Assembly: GCF_026342355.1 (NCBI RefSeq)
Contig: NZ_JAPEMV010000006.1
Location: 124,001-188,000 of the forward strand
DNA from: Streptomyces sp. NBC_00249
GTDB taxonomy: Bacteria > Actinomycetota > Actinomycetes > Streptomycetales > Streptomycetaceae
Length of the DNA: 64,000 nucleotides
Reading direction: 5' to 3'
Part shown: positions 23,290-32,313 of the stretch, piece by piece
How the letters are laid out: each line of letters opens with the position of its first letter
Position numbering within the stretch: the first letter of the stretch is position 1
The notes under the pieces: model-generated
What the model saw: only the letters and a program-made list of their open reading frames with translations
Told to the model about the DNA's origin: nothing
Database searches by the model: none
Translations under genes and position numbers: made by a program

Positions 23290-24550
23290 CGCCCTGCCAC
23301 TGTCCCGCAAGCAGATCCTCTCCATCGTCCAGGCCGACGCCCGCATCAACCTGTGGGAGGGCTCGGTCCGGTCCGGGAAAACGATCGCGTCCCTGCTCCG
23401 CTGGCTGATCTACGTCGCGACGGCGCCGACCGGCGGCGAACTGGTCATGGCCGGCCGGACCCGCGATTCCCTGTACCGAAACATCATCGCGCCGCTGATG
23501 AACCCCGACCTGTTCGGGGAACTCTCCCAGCAGGTCCGGTACACCAACGGCGCTCCCATCGCCTACATCCTCGGCCGGGCCGTCCACGTCATCGGCGCCA
23601 ACGACGCCAAGGCCGAGCCCAAGGTGCGCGGTATGACCTGTGCGGGCGCGTACGTCGACGAGCTGACCACCCTCCCGAAGGCGTTCTTCGACCAGCTCGT
23701 GGCCCGCTGCTCGGTCCCGGGCGCGCAGATCTTCGCGACGACCAACCCGGACAACCCTGGGCACTGGGTGAAGCGCGACTACCTCAAGCGCGCCGCACAG
23801 ACCCGCCTGTCCTCGTGGCATTTCGTCCTCGACGACAACCCGTTCCTCGACCCCGCGTACGTCGAAGCCCTCAAGGCCACCTACACCGGCCTGTTCTACC
23901 GGCGGAACATCCTCGGGCACTGGGTCCAGGCCGAGGGCGCCATCTACGACGCCTTCGACGAAGCCCGACACGTCGTCGCCGACGTCCCGCACATCACCCG
24001 CTGGCTGTGCGACGCCATCGACTACGGCACCACCAACCCGTACGCCGACCTCCTCATCGGGCTCGGCGCCGACCAACGTCTCTACGTGGTCTCCGAATAC
24101 CGGTGGGACTCCCGCGCCGAGCGCCGCAAGAAGACCGACGCGGAGTACAGCCAGGCACGCCGAGCCTGGCTCCAGCGGGTGCCGCACCCCCAGACCAACA
24201 TCTTGGGCGTCCAGCCCGAGTGGACGATCGTCGACCCCTCTGCCGCCTCGTACATCGAGCAGCTGCACCGCGACGGCGTGTCCGGCGTCATGCCGGCAGA
24301 CAACACCGTCCTCGACGGGATCCGGACGGTCGGATCGCTCCTCGCCGGGGACCGGCTGCGGATCCACGCGTCCGCGCGCGGGCTGATCGAGGAGATCCCG
24401 GGTTACTCCTGGGACGACGACAAGGCGGAGAAGGGCGAGGACGCCCCGATCAAGCTCGAAGACCACTCCTGTGACGCGCTCCGGTACGGCGTCCGTACGA
24501 CCGAGGCCCTATGGCGGCCGCACATCCCGACCCTGCTGGAGGTGGCCTGA
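23276..24550 (+). CDS. terL: Terminase large subunit (PBSX-like)
   Basis: The 424-residue packaging motor has Walker A GSVRSGKT (residues 29-36) and Walker B GAYVDE (124-129, Asp128 and Glu129). A TTNPDNPGHW segment fits the coupling motif. The C-terminal RNase H-like nuclease shows Asp249 in AIDYGTTNP and Asp400 in DHSCDALRYG. It starts with GTG at 23276 overlapping the small subunit. It pumps DNA through the portal encoded just downstream. Confidence 0.93.
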   Translation: MSLLDALPLSRKQILSIVQADARINLWEGSVRSGKTIASLLRWLIYVATAPTGGELVMAGRTRDSLYRNIIAPLMNPDLFGELSQQVRYTNGAPIAYILGRAVHVIGANDAKAEPKVRGMTCAGAYVDELTTLPKAFFDQLVARCSVPGAQIFATTNPDNPGHWVKRDYLKRAAQTRLSSWHFVLDDNPFLDPAYVEALKATYTGLFYRRNILGHWVQAEGAIYDAFDEARHVVADVPHITRWLCDAIDYGTTNPYADLLIGLGADQRLYVVSEYRWDSRAERRKKTDAEYSQARRAWLQRVPHPQTNILGVQPEWTIVDPSAASYIEQLHRDGVSGVMPADNTVLDGIRTVGSLLAGDRLRIHASARGLIEEIPGYSWDDDKAEKGEDAPIKLEDHSCDALRYGVRTTEALWRPHIPTLLEVA

Positions 24551-24699
24551 TGACCGCGGACAAGGCGATCGAGAACGCGACCCGGCTCCTCCAGGCCGCC
24601 GAGACCGAGACGAACCTCGCCCTCATGGAGCGCCTCGATCAACTGGCCTGCTCGTGGCTGGCGATCGCCAACCTGCTGATGGAACGGGAGCGTGCCTGA
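24550..24699 (+). CDS. Small helical protein between terminase and portal (49 aa)
   Basis: The start overlaps the terminase stop and the stop overlaps the portal start. It is a single amphipathic helical protein (ENATRLLQAAETETNLALME). Translational coupling supports expression; role unknown. Confidence 0.55.
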   Translation: MTADKAIENATRLLQAAETETNLALMERLDQLACSWLAIANLLMERERA

Positions 24700-26291
24700 T
24701 GCCCCTGCCCACGGCAGACCAGACCTGGCCGCCCACCGACGCCCGTGTCCAAACCGCGATGGCCGACTGGGACGCGTGGTTCTCCGCTGACCCCGATCGG
24801 CTGGAGCAGCGCTACGAAGGCCGCGGCTACCGAGGCATCGACCGGCCCGCCCAGTACGCCACCGGCGTCCGGGGGCGGCTCGCCAGGTGGTTCTGGGGCG
24901 CCCCGACCACGGCTGGCCAGAAGCGCACGAAGCTGCACGTCCCCCTCGCTGGGGACATTGCGCGCACCTCGTCCGAGCTGCTGTTCTCCGAACCTCCCAA
25001 GCTGTCCAGCGAGTCTCAGACCACGCAGGACCGTCTGGACGAGATCGTGGAGAAGGGGCTCCACCCCACCCTGCTGGAGGCCGGCGAGCTGGGCGCGGCG
25101 CTCGGCGGCGTTTACCTGCGGATCGTGTGGGACGAGACCGTCGCCGACCGGCCGTGGATCGCTCCGGTGGCCGCCGACTGCGCGGTGCCGGAGTTCCGGT
25201 ACGGGCGGCTGGCTGCCGTCACCTTTTGGACCCTGCTCGACTCCGGGGATCCCTCCGACCGGCGCGTCTGGCGGCATCTGGAGAAGCACGAGCGTGGCGT
25301 GATCTACCACGGCCTCTACGAAGGCGGCACCGGCAGCCTCGGCCGCGCGGTCCCCCTCGAAGACCATCCCGCGACGGCCCCGCTCGCCGCGATGGTCGAC
25401 GCCGAGGGCGGCATCGAAACCGGCGCGCCGGACCACCTCACCGCCGCCTACATCCCCAACGTCCGCCCGGCCCGCGCCTGGCGGCACATCCCCTCCGCCT
25501 CCTACTGGGGCCAGTCCGACTACCAGGGCATCGAGGGCATCCTCGACGCCCTCGACGAGACGTACTCCTCGTGGATGCGGGACGTCCGGCAGGGCAAGGG
25601 CCGCATCCTCGTCGCCAACGCCCTCCTCGACGCCGCCGGCCCGGGCCAGGGCGCGACCTGGGACGAGGACCGCGAGGTCTACGCCGGGCTGAACATGCTG
25701 CCCAGGGCCGGCGACCCGAACCCGATCAGCGCCGTACAGTTCGAGATCCGGGTCCAGGAGCACCGCGACACCTGCGCCGAGCTGGTCGAGCAGGCCGTCC
25801 GACAGGCCGGCTACTCCGCCTCAACCTTCGGGGAGTCCGGCGACGGAGCCGCGGTCACCGCGACCGAGATCCGCGCGCGCGAGCGCCGCAGCATGGCCAC
25901 CCGCGCCCGCAAAGCCCTGTACTGGCGACCCGCGGTTGCCGACATCGTGGCCGCGCTCCTCGCCGTCGAGGCCGGGCCCCTGTTCGGCGTCGCCGGGCTC
26001 GACCCGACCCCACCCGACGTCGAGTTCCAGGACTCCATCTCCGAGGGCCCGGTCGAGCTGGCCACCACCGCCGAGCTGATGCGCCGGGCCGAAGCCGCCT
26101 CCACCGAGACCCTCGTGCGGATGCTGCATCCGGACTGGGACGACGACCAGGTCGACGCCGAGGTCGAGGAGATCCAGGGCGAATCCGGCCGCGGCGTGGC
26201 CGACCCGTTCGCCACCGGCGCCGAGGGCGAGGGGGTTCCGCATGCCGGTCTCCCCAGCGCTGGCGGAGGACCTCGCGCAGAGGGTCCGTGA
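24699..26291 (+). CDS. Portal protein (SPP1 gp6-like)
   Basis: The 530-residue protein has the length and motifs of the Phage_prot_Gp6 portal family. WFWGAPTTAGQKRTKLHVPL is followed by ARTSSELLFSEPPKLS. In the second half, QVEHRDT-like EHRDTCAELVEQAVRQAGYS and GAAVTATEIRARER lead into the crown helices. Twelve copies would form the DNA channel at the capsid vertex. It overlaps the minor capsid gene by 50 bases. Confidence 0.88.
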   Translation: MPLPTADQTWPPTDARVQTAMADWDAWFSADPDRLEQRYEGRGYRGIDRPAQYATGVRGRLARWFWGAPTTAGQKRTKLHVPLAGDIARTSSELLFSEPPKLSSESQTTQDRLDEIVEKGLHPTLLEAGELGAALGGVYLRIVWDETVADRPWIAPVAADCAVPEFRYGRLAAVTFWTLLDSGDPSDRRVWRHLEKHERGVIYHGLYEGGTGSLGRAVPLEDHPATAPLAAMVDAEGGIETGAPDHLTAAYIPNVRPARAWRHIPSASYWGQSDYQGIEGILDALDETYSSWMRDVRQGKGRILVANALLDAAGPGQGATWDEDREVYAGLNMLPRAGDPNPISAVQFEIRVQEHRDTCAELVEQAVRQAGYSASTFGESGDGAAVTATEIRARERRSMATRARKALYWRPAVADIVAALLAVEAGPLFGVAGLDPTPPDVEFQDSISEGPVELATTAELMRRAEAASTETLVRMLHPDWDDDQVDAEVEEIQGESGRGVADPFATGAEGEGVPHAGLPSAGGGPRAEGP

Positions 26292-27360
26292 GCTGTACGA
26301 CAGCGCCGAAGGCGTTCTCCTGGAGAAACTCGCGGCAGCACTGGAAGCAGACATCGACTCGCCCCGGTGGGCCGAGCTCAAGCTCGCCTCCATCGGCAAC
26401 CTGCGTCAGGCGGTCGAGGAGATCTCAGCCGCCCTCCAGGACGACACCACCGGCGCAGTCGCCACGGCTCTGGCCACCGCCTACAACCGGGGCCGACAGG
26501 CCGCCGTCGCCGAGCTTGGCGCGCTGGACATCGGCCGGGAACTGGTCGCCCGCGAGACGCTCCCGCAGGCCGCATCCGTCGACCGGCTCGCCGCCTCGTA
26601 CGCCCGCGACACCCGCCCGCTCTACCAGCGGATCACCCGGGCCGTCGTCGACACCTACCGGTCGATCGTCGCCCGCGTGTCCGGCGCCCAGCTCCTCACC
26701 GGCACCACCCGCCGCGAAGCCTCACAGCGGGCCCTGGACGCCTTCGCCCAGCGTGGGATCACGGGCTTCGTGGACTCATCCGGCCGCCGCTGGGACATGG
26801 CCTCGTACGCGGAGATGGCCGTCCGCTCTGTGACCGCGCGCGCCGCGATCGAGGGCCACATCGACGCCCTCGCCGAGATCCAGATCGGCTGGGTCATCGT
26901 CTCGGACGCCCCACTGGAGTGCCCGCTCTGCCGGCCGTGGGAGGGCGAGATCCTCACCCTGGGCCCGGAGACCGGCCCGCACACGGTGCGCGCCCAGCAC
27001 GAGCTGGAGGACCGGACGGTCGCCGTGCACTTGGCTGGGAGTCTGGCTGAGGCTCGGGCGGCAGGGCTCTTCCATCCGAACTGCCGCCACAGCTTGGCTG
27101 CCTACCTGCCCGGGGTGACCACCCGGCCGCCGCACCACGCGACGCCGGGCACCACCTACGAGGACACGCAGCGGCAACGCGCCATCGAGCGGAACATCCG
27201 CAAGTGGAAGCGCGTCAAGGCCGCAGCGATGGACGACGACGCCCGCCGCAAAGCTGGCGCGAAGGTCCGCGCGTGGCAGAAGGCCGCGCGGGAGCACGTG
27301 GCCGCGCACGAGCACATCGTCCGCCAACCCGCGCGCGAGCAGATCGGCTCTGCGCGCTAG
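26242..27360 (+). CDS. Minor capsid protein (Mu F / minor capsid 2-like head morphogenesis)
   Basis: In this 372-residue protein the helical N-terminal part (about 1-150) is followed by the family signature: VSDAPLECPLCRPWEGE and, after a short spacer, GLFHPNCRHSLAAYLPG, in which Cys and His residues could bind metal. The C-terminus is a basic helical tail. Such proteins associate with the portal inside the procapsid. It starts within the portal gene, as is common. Confidence 0.85.
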   Translation: MPVSPALAEDLAQRVRELYDSAEGVLLEKLAAALEADIDSPRWAELKLASIGNLRQAVEEISAALQDDTTGAVATALATAYNRGRQAAVAELGALDIGRELVARETLPQAASVDRLAASYARDTRPLYQRITRAVVDTYRSIVARVSGAQLLTGTTRREASQRALDAFAQRGITGFVDSSGRRWDMASYAEMAVRSVTARAAIEGHIDALAEIQIGWVIVSDAPLECPLCRPWEGEILTLGPETGPHTVRAQHELEDRTVAVHLAGSLAEARAAGLFHPNCRHSLAAYLPGVTTRPPHHATPGTTYEDTQRQRAIERNIRKWKRVKAAAMDDDARRKAGAKVRAWQKAAREHVAAHEHIVRQPAREQIGSAR

Positions 27361-27560
27361 TTCGCCTCGTTCCACCGCTGAAGCTCGTCGGCCGTCGGCA
27401 GCGTGTGGCCTGCCGGGCAACGAAGCGTGCCATCGTGCAGGTGGATGGGGTCCTTGCGCCCCCTCACCTCCTGGCGCGCTGCATAGCTTTCCAACGGCGT
27501 CTGACACGACGGACAACGCCAGCCACTCAACTCCGTCACCCACTCCATCTTCGGCCTCAT
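27357..27560 (-). CDS. Zinc-ribbon protein encoded against the late operon (67 aa)
   Basis: This is the only leftward gene within the structural block. GWRCPSCQTPLESY and GTLRCPAGHTLP give a CxxC...CxxxH zinc ribbon. The start is not certain: ATG at 27560 (with GGAGG very close) or ATG at 27548. It lies between the minor capsid gene and the scaffold gene, with ~125 bases for a promoter of its own. The arrangement is typical of a moron gene expressed from the prophage. Confidence 0.6.
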   Translation of the reverse strand: MRPKMEWVTELSGWRCPSCQTPLESYAARQEVRGRKDPIHLHDGTLRCPAGHTLPTADELQRWNEAN

Positions 27561-27684
27561 CGCCTCCACCTTCCAAGGTCCCTGACCAGCATGTGGAGGC
27601 GACCGTACCCCTGGACTTTCGTCCGTGGGGCCGAACAGCAGGGATTGCCCGCACGGGGAATTCCGGACCCGAAACGGGAGCATC

Positions 27685-28377
27685 ATGATCACCCCTTTCC
27701 GACACCCCCTCGCCACGTACCCCGCTGGGACCGTGCTCGGCTACCGCCGCAACGGCAAGCCGATCTACGCCATCGCGGGTGGCAGCGACGAGGGCGACGG
27801 CGCCTCCGGATCGTCCGGACAGCCCGCCGCCGCTACTCCCCCGCCCGCCGGGCCCCCGGCCGGTGACCAGGGCGGAGGCCCGTCCGGAGCCTCCGGAGAC
27901 ACCACGGACTGGAAGGCCGAGGCCCGCAAGTGGGAGGCCCGCGCCAAGGAGAACAAGGGCGCCACCGACGAGCTGACGAAGCTCCGCGAGCAGGCGATGA
28001 CCGACCAGGAGAAGGCCGTCGCGGCCGCGGAGAAGAGTGGCCGCACGGCCGCCGCCGCCGAGTACGCCGTCCGCCTGGCCGCCGCCTCCTTCGAGGCCGC
28101 CGTGGCCCGCGCCGGGCTCGACCTTGGCGACGCCTCCGACCTCATCGACACCAGCCGCTTCGTCGCGGACGGCGAGGTCGACACCGACGCCATCAAGACC
28201 GCAGTGAAGAAGCTCGCCAAGCTCGCCCCCGCGCGCGGCCCCGGCCGCTCCGGAGCCGACCACGGCGCCGGCGGCGAGACCCCCGCCACGCTCGACAAGC
28301 AGATCGCCGAGGCGTCCGCCCGGCGGGACTTCGCGACCGTCATCCGACTCAAGCGGCAGCGCGCCGCACAGACGTAA
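27685..28377 (+). CDS. Scaffolding protein
   Basis: The 230-residue protein is acidic and mostly helical. A Pro/Gly/Ser-rich stretch (about residues 35-75) precedes a long Ala/Lys/Glu coiled coil (WEARAKENKGATDELTKLRE, then EKAVAAAEKSG). The position directly before the capsid gene and the composition are standard for HK97-type scaffolds. ATG at 27685 after GGGAG. It would be removed on capsid maturation; no protease gene is visible. Confidence 0.8.
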   Translation: MITPFRHPLATYPAGTVLGYRRNGKPIYAIAGGSDEGDGASGSSGQPAAATPPPAGPPAGDQGGGPSGASGDTTDWKAEARKWEARAKENKGATDELTKLREQAMTDQEKAVAAAEKSGRTAAAAEYAVRLAAASFEAAVARAGLDLGDASDLIDTSRFVADGEVDTDAIKTAVKKLAKLAPARGPGRSGADHGAGGETPATLDKQIAEASARRDFATVIRLKRQRAAQT

Positions 28378-28397
28378 ACCCCTGACTGGAGGACCCC

Positions 28398-29597
28398 ATG
28401 GCCGGAATCACCGGGCTGGCGACCACGTTCGATCTCCCCAACTACGCCGGCGAACTCTTCGCCCTGACCCCGTCGGACACGCCGTTCCTGTCGGCGATCG
28501 GCGGCCTGACCGGCGGCCGGATGACGACCGGTACCGAGTTCGAGTGGCAGACCTACGACCTGCGCGATCCGTCGCAGCGCACCCGCCTGGAAGGTGCGAC
28601 CGCGCCGACCGCGGAGGAGCGCGTCCGTGCGAACGCCCGGAACGTCGTCCAGGTCCACCAGGAGAAGGTGTCGGTCAGCTACACCAAGCAGGCCACCATG
28701 GGGATGCTCGCCACCCCGGGCGCGGCGCCGTTCCGGAGCGTGGACGGGTCCAACCCGGTCAGCAACGAACTGGACTGGCAGGTCGCCCAGGCCCTGAAGA
28801 GCATCGCGCTGGACGTGAACTACTCGTTCATCAACGGCACGTTCTCCAACCCGACGACGAACGCCACCGCGCGCCGCACCCGCGGGCTCCTCGCTGCGAT
28901 CTCCACCAACCGCATCGCGAAGGCGACCACCGTCACCGGCGCGACCGCGGCCACCGACACGGTCACCTCGACCGCGCACGGCCTGGTCGACGGCGACAAG
29001 ATCGTGTTCACGAACACCAGCACCGCGACCGGCATCACTGCCGGACGGATCTACTTCGTCGACCAGATCGACGCGAACACGTTCAAGGTGTCGACGTCCA
29101 GCGGCGGCGCCGCGATCACCCTCGGTACCGTCACGGGTATCGCCTACGTCAAGCCGTGGGCGACCGCGCTGACGCCGGACCATGTCTCGGACTTGCTCCA
29201 GCTCGCCTACGACAACGGCGGCATCAGCGAGCAGGAGACCGCGACGCTGCTGGTCAACAGCGCTCAGCGCCGCGCGCTGACCAAGGCGTTCGCCTCCGCG
29301 TACGGCCAGTTCCAGGAGACCTCTCGCACCGTTGGCGGTGTCGCCGTCGACACGATCATCACGGACTTCGGCACGCTCAACGTGATGATGGACCGCCACG
29401 CCCCGCAGGACACCCTCACGGTCGTCTCGCTGGAGCAGTGCTCCCCGGTCTTCCTGAACGTGCCGGGCAAGGGCGTGATGTTCGAGGAGCCCCTCGCCAA
29501 GACGGGCGCCTCCGACGAGGTCCAGCTGTACGGCGAAATCGGCCTGGAGTACGGCAACGAGCGCGCCCACGCGGCCATGACCGGGCTCAAGGTCTGA
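28398..29597 (+). CDS. Major capsid protein (SU10-like, HK97 fold)
   Basis: The 399-residue protein begins with GLATTFDLPNYAGELFALTP and FLSAIGG, as in the DUF5309/SU10 capsid family. FEWQTYDLRDPSQRTRLEGA and QVHQEKVSVSYTKQAT mark the N-arm and E-loop region, and the C-terminal part fits the A-domain. Residues ~175-255 look like an inserted small beta domain (DTVTSTAHGLVDGDKIVFTN). A GGAGG site precedes the ATG. Confidence 0.85.
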   Translation: MAGITGLATTFDLPNYAGELFALTPSDTPFLSAIGGLTGGRMTTGTEFEWQTYDLRDPSQRTRLEGATAPTAEERVRANARNVVQVHQEKVSVSYTKQATMGMLATPGAAPFRSVDGSNPVSNELDWQVAQALKSIALDVNYSFINGTFSNPTTNATARRTRGLLAAISTNRIAKATTVTGATAATDTVTSTAHGLVDGDKIVFTNTSTATGITAGRIYFVDQIDANTFKVSTSSGGAAITLGTVTGIAYVKPWATALTPDHVSDLLQLAYDNGGISEQETATLLVNSAQRRALTKAFASAYGQFQETSRTVGGVAVDTIITDFGTLNVMMDRHAPQDTLTVVSLEQCSPVFLNVPGKGVMFEEPLAKTGASDEVQLYGEIGLEYGNERAHAAMTGLKV

Positions 29598-29599
29598 CC

Positions 29600-29773
29600 G
29601 TGGCCATCTACGAGAGGACCGTCGGCCAGCACGTGGCCGAGCGCGTCCAGCTGCTCCCCGGGTCCGCGGAGGAGGCCGTCTACGCGGCGCTCGCCGACGA
29701 CCCGGCGTCCGGCTGGCGGCTCATCGAGGAGCCCAAGCCGAAGCGCACGACCAAGGCCAAGGAGGGCCCCTGA
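29600..29773 (+). CDS. Small late protein after the capsid gene (57 aa)
   Basis: The GTG at 29600 is two bases after the capsid stop. Beta/alpha mini-domain with a Lys-rich tail (PKPKRTTKAKEGP). Its position suggests a head-completion or decoration role. Confidence 0.5.
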   Translation: MAIYERTVGQHVAERVQLLPGSAEEAVYAALADDPASGWRLIEEPKPKRTTKAKEGP

Positions 29774-30279
29774 TGCCCGTGACCAGTGACTTCAGCCTGA
29801 CGGCCTCGGTCCTCCAGACCAAGGCCAACGACCTGACGACGACGTCCGACCAACTGTCCAAGGTGTGGTCCACGCACCTGGACACGGGCACGGCCGCCGG
29901 GCAGGCCGACAAGGTCTTCCACGACACGCGGACCATCACGGCGTCCTCGTCGGAGGATCTCGACCTCGCCGCCGTCCTGCTCGATGTCTTCGGGGCCGCG
30001 ATTACCTTCGCCCGGGTGAAGGCCGTGTTCATCGCGGCCGCCGCGGCCAACGCGAACAACGTGATCGTGGGGGCGGGCACCAACCCGTGGGCCACCTTCC
30101 TCAACGCCACCGGAACGATCACGCTCCGGCCGGGCGAGAGCTTCGGGTTCTTCGCGAACGTCGCCGACTCCACCGGCCACACCGTGACCGCGGCGACCGG
30201 CGACATCCTCAAGGTGGCCAACTCCGGCGCGGGCACGTCCGTCACCTACGACGTGATCATCGTCGGCTGCTCCGCGTAG
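29773..30279 (+). CDS. Beta-sandwich virion protein (probable capsid decoration)
   Basis: The 168-residue, Thr/Ala/Val-rich protein alternates strands throughout (ITLRPGESFGFFANVADSTG is typical), ending in a YDVIIVGCSA strand. It begins right at the preceding stop. Such single-domain beta proteins beside the capsid gene are often decoration or head-fibre proteins. Confidence 0.55.
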   Translation: MPVTSDFSLTASVLQTKANDLTTTSDQLSKVWSTHLDTGTAAGQADKVFHDTRTITASSSEDLDLAAVLLDVFGAAITFARVKAVFIAAAAANANNVIVGAGTNPWATFLNATGTITLRPGESFGFFANVADSTGHTVTAATGDILKVANSGAGTSVTYDVIIVGCSA

Positions 30280-30289
30280 GAGGTACTCC

Positions 30290-30706
30290 GTGGCCCGGAT
30301 CTACGCCACCGCCGAGCAGTACGAGGCCTACACCTACGCCCCCGCCCCGACCGACATCGAGTACCGGCTTGCCCGCGCCAGCGAGTTCCTGGACTCGCAG
30401 GTGCTCCGGCTCTGCCGGTACGAGGTCACCGACGCCGGCCTCCCCTCCGACACCGTCGTCGCGGCGGCCGTCGCCCGCGCAGTGTGCGCCCAGGTGCAGT
30501 GGGGGGTGGAGGTCGGCGACGTCACCGGGGCGGCCGGGGTCGGCTACGGGTCGGTCGAGATCGGCTCGGTCAAGCTGAGCCGCTCCGTGACCGCCGTGTC
30601 CGGAGACGACTCCCCTGGCCGGCAGATCGCCCCGGCAGTGTGGGACGCGCTCCGCAGCCCGGACCTGACTCCGGACCGCTGGCAGCTCGGGGCGGTGTCC
30701 TGGTGA
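30290..30706 (+). CDS. Head-tail connector (adaptor)
   Basis: The 138-residue helical protein (TAEQYEAYTYAPAPTDIEYR, and ASEFLDSQVLRLCRYEV) has a Gly/Val loop before the C-terminus. The fold pattern and position fit gp6/gp15-type adaptors that bind the portal. It overlaps the next gene. Confidence 0.7.
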   Translation: MARIYATAEQYEAYTYAPAPTDIEYRLARASEFLDSQVLRLCRYEVTDAGLPSDTVVAAAVARAVCAQVQWGVEVGDVTGAAGVGYGSVEIGSVKLSRSVTAVSGDDSPGRQIAPAVWDALRSPDLTPDRWQLGAVSW

Positions 30707-31020
30707 GCGTGATCCCCGGCTGGCTGCTCCGGCACACGGTGACGATCGAGCCCTACCTCGGCGACACCGCGTACGGGCCCAAGTACGGGCCGCCAACGTC
30801 CGCGCGGGCGTTCGTGGAGGAGAAGATCCGCACCGTCCGTGACAAGGACGGCGAGGAGGTCACCGCCTCCACCACTGTCTACCTCCTGCCCACTCAGGGC
30901 TGCCCGCCCGAGTCCCGGCTCACCACCCCGTCCGGCCGGGTCGCCTCGGTCATCACCTCTGCGCTCCACGACGGCGGGGGCCTGCCCACGCCGGACCACC
31001 GGGAGGTGACCCTCACGTGA
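30703..31020 (+). CDS. Head closure protein
   Basis: The 105-residue beta-rich protein has RHTVTIEPYLGDTAYGPKYG near its start and a central loop of charged residues, as in the SPP1 gp16 / HK97 head-tail joining family. GTG at 30703. It overlaps the next start. Confidence 0.65.
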   Translation: MSVIPGWLLRHTVTIEPYLGDTAYGPKYGPPTSARAFVEEKIRTVRDKDGEEVTASTTVYLLPTQGCPPESRLTTPSGRVASVITSALHDGGGLPTPDHREVTLT

Positions 31021-31370
31021 GCCAGTACGTACGCATGCGCTGGCAGGGCGGCCGCCTCGGAGCGTCCACGCGCGGCCGGCGGGCGGCGGAGGAGGGCCTC
31101 CAGAAGGCCCTGGAACACCTGCTCGCCGAGTCCCGGAAGCTCGTGCCGCTCCGCGAGGGCACCCTCGAACGCTCGGGCCGAGTGGTCCGCGCGGGCATGA
31201 ACGGGCTCGTCACCTACGACACCGTGTACGCCCGTCGGCAGCACGAAGAGCTGACGTGGAAGCACCTTCCCGGCCGGTCGGCGAAGTACCTGGAGATTCC
31301 GATGAACCGGGACCGCGAGATCATGATCCAGCTGATGGCCGTCCCCCTGCGGAGGTGGCTCCGTGGCTGA
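31017..31370 (+). CDS. HK97 gp10-like tail completion protein
   Basis: In this 117-residue protein a helix near the start (AAEEGLQKALEHLLAESRKLVP) is followed by REGTLERSGRV and YDTVYARRQHEEL, the hallmark of the HK97-gp10/minor tail completion family. GTG at 31017, overlapping neighbours on both sides. Confidence 0.75.
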   Translation: MSQYVRMRWQGGRLGASTRGRRAAEEGLQKALEHLLAESRKLVPLREGTLERSGRVVRAGMNGLVTYDTVYARRQHEELTWKHLPGRSAKYLEIPMNRDREIMIQLMAVPLRRWLRG

Positions 31371-31785
31371 CCTCCTCGACGGCCTCGCCCGCTACCTCGC
31401 CGCGCGCGGGCACGGCACCTACGACCCCACCGGCGCGAGCGGAAGCATCTTCATCGAGGCCCTGCCCAGCAGCCCCGACACCTGCGTCGTCCTGACCGTC
31501 TACGACGACGGCGGCGAGGCGGACACCCGACTCGGCTACGACGACGTCCCCCTCCAGGTCCGCGTGCGCGGCACGACCGACCCACGGGTCTCCCGGCAGC
31601 TCGCGCAGGCGATCCGCTCGGAACTGCACGGCCTCGGCGAGACCGTGCTCCCCGACGGCACCGGGCTGATCCTGGCCCGCGCCAACCACGCTGTCGCCGC
31701 GCTCGGTACGGACGAGAACCGGCGCCACGAGCACGTCGTGAACCTCAAGCTGCACGTCCGCTCGGTCACGACGCACCGCGTCTGA
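31363..31785 (+). CDS. Tail terminator protein
   Basis: In this 140-residue protein DLLDGLARYLAARG is followed by IFIEALPSSPDTCVVLTVYD and DVPLQVRVRGTTDPR, matching the tail-terminator/minor capsid family that caps the tail tube. GTG at 31363. Its stop is followed by a hairpin. Confidence 0.7.
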   Translation: MADLLDGLARYLAARGHGTYDPTGASGSIFIEALPSSPDTCVVLTVYDDGGEADTRLGYDDVPLQVRVRGTTDPRVSRQLAQAIRSELHGLGETVLPDGTGLILARANHAVAALGTDENRRHEHVVNLKLHVRSVTTHRV

Positions 31786-31802
31786 CCCACCCCCCTTTCT
31801 CC

Positions 31803-31828
31803 AGCCCGTACGGCACTGCCGGCGGGCT
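31803..31828 (+). terminator. Hairpin before the tail tube gene
   Basis: AGCCCGTACGGC (31803-31814) pairs almost completely with GCCGGCGGGCT (31818-31828) over a 3-base loop. It may stabilise or limit the transcript at the head-to-tail gene boundary. Confidence 0.35.
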
Positions 31829-31854
31829 CCTCGCCATGCCCGGAGGAGATCACC

Positions 31855-32313
31855 ATGGCAGTGCAGAAGTACAACGCCAGGGACGTCATTTTCCAGATCG
31901 AGAACTATGGCTCGCCCGGCACGTGGGTGAGCATCGCGCCCGGCGCCATCACGACCTTCACCAAGTCGGAGGAGGAAGAGACCACCGACATCACCACCTT
32001 CGGCAGTGCCGGTCAGGCCGAGTCGCTGAAGATGCAGATCGGCAAGACGCTCCAGCTGGAGGGATTCCGCCTGAGGGACCCGGCGACGGGCGCCCTCGAC
32101 CCGGGGCAGGCCCTCGTGGAAGGGCTGAACGAGCGCCTCGGCGTCAACAGCCTCTCCGGCTTCCGCCACGCCCACACCACCGACACTCAGTGGACGGTGT
32201 GGGCGACGACCCGTGTCACGCTCGGCGACCAGGGTGGCGGCAACAACGACGAAGTCTCGTGGTCGGCGACCTTCACGAGGTCGGGCGCGACGACCTACGT
32301 GGCCAAGCCGTGA
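31855..32313 (+). CDS. Major tail (tube) protein
   Basis: The 152-residue protein begins MAVQKYNARDVIFQIENYG. The segment ITTFTKSEEEETTDITTFGS is characteristic of siphovirus tube proteins, and the C-terminus ends in alternating strands. GGAGGAG precedes the ATG. It lies directly upstream of the tail chaperone genes, the invariant order. Confidence 0.85.
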   Translation: MAVQKYNARDVIFQIENYGSPGTWVSIAPGAITTFTKSEEEETTDITTFGSAGQAESLKMQIGKTLQLEGFRLRDPATGALDPGQALVEGLNERLGVNSLSGFRHAHTTDTQWTVWATTRVTLGDQGGGNNDEVSWSATFTRSGATTYVAKP

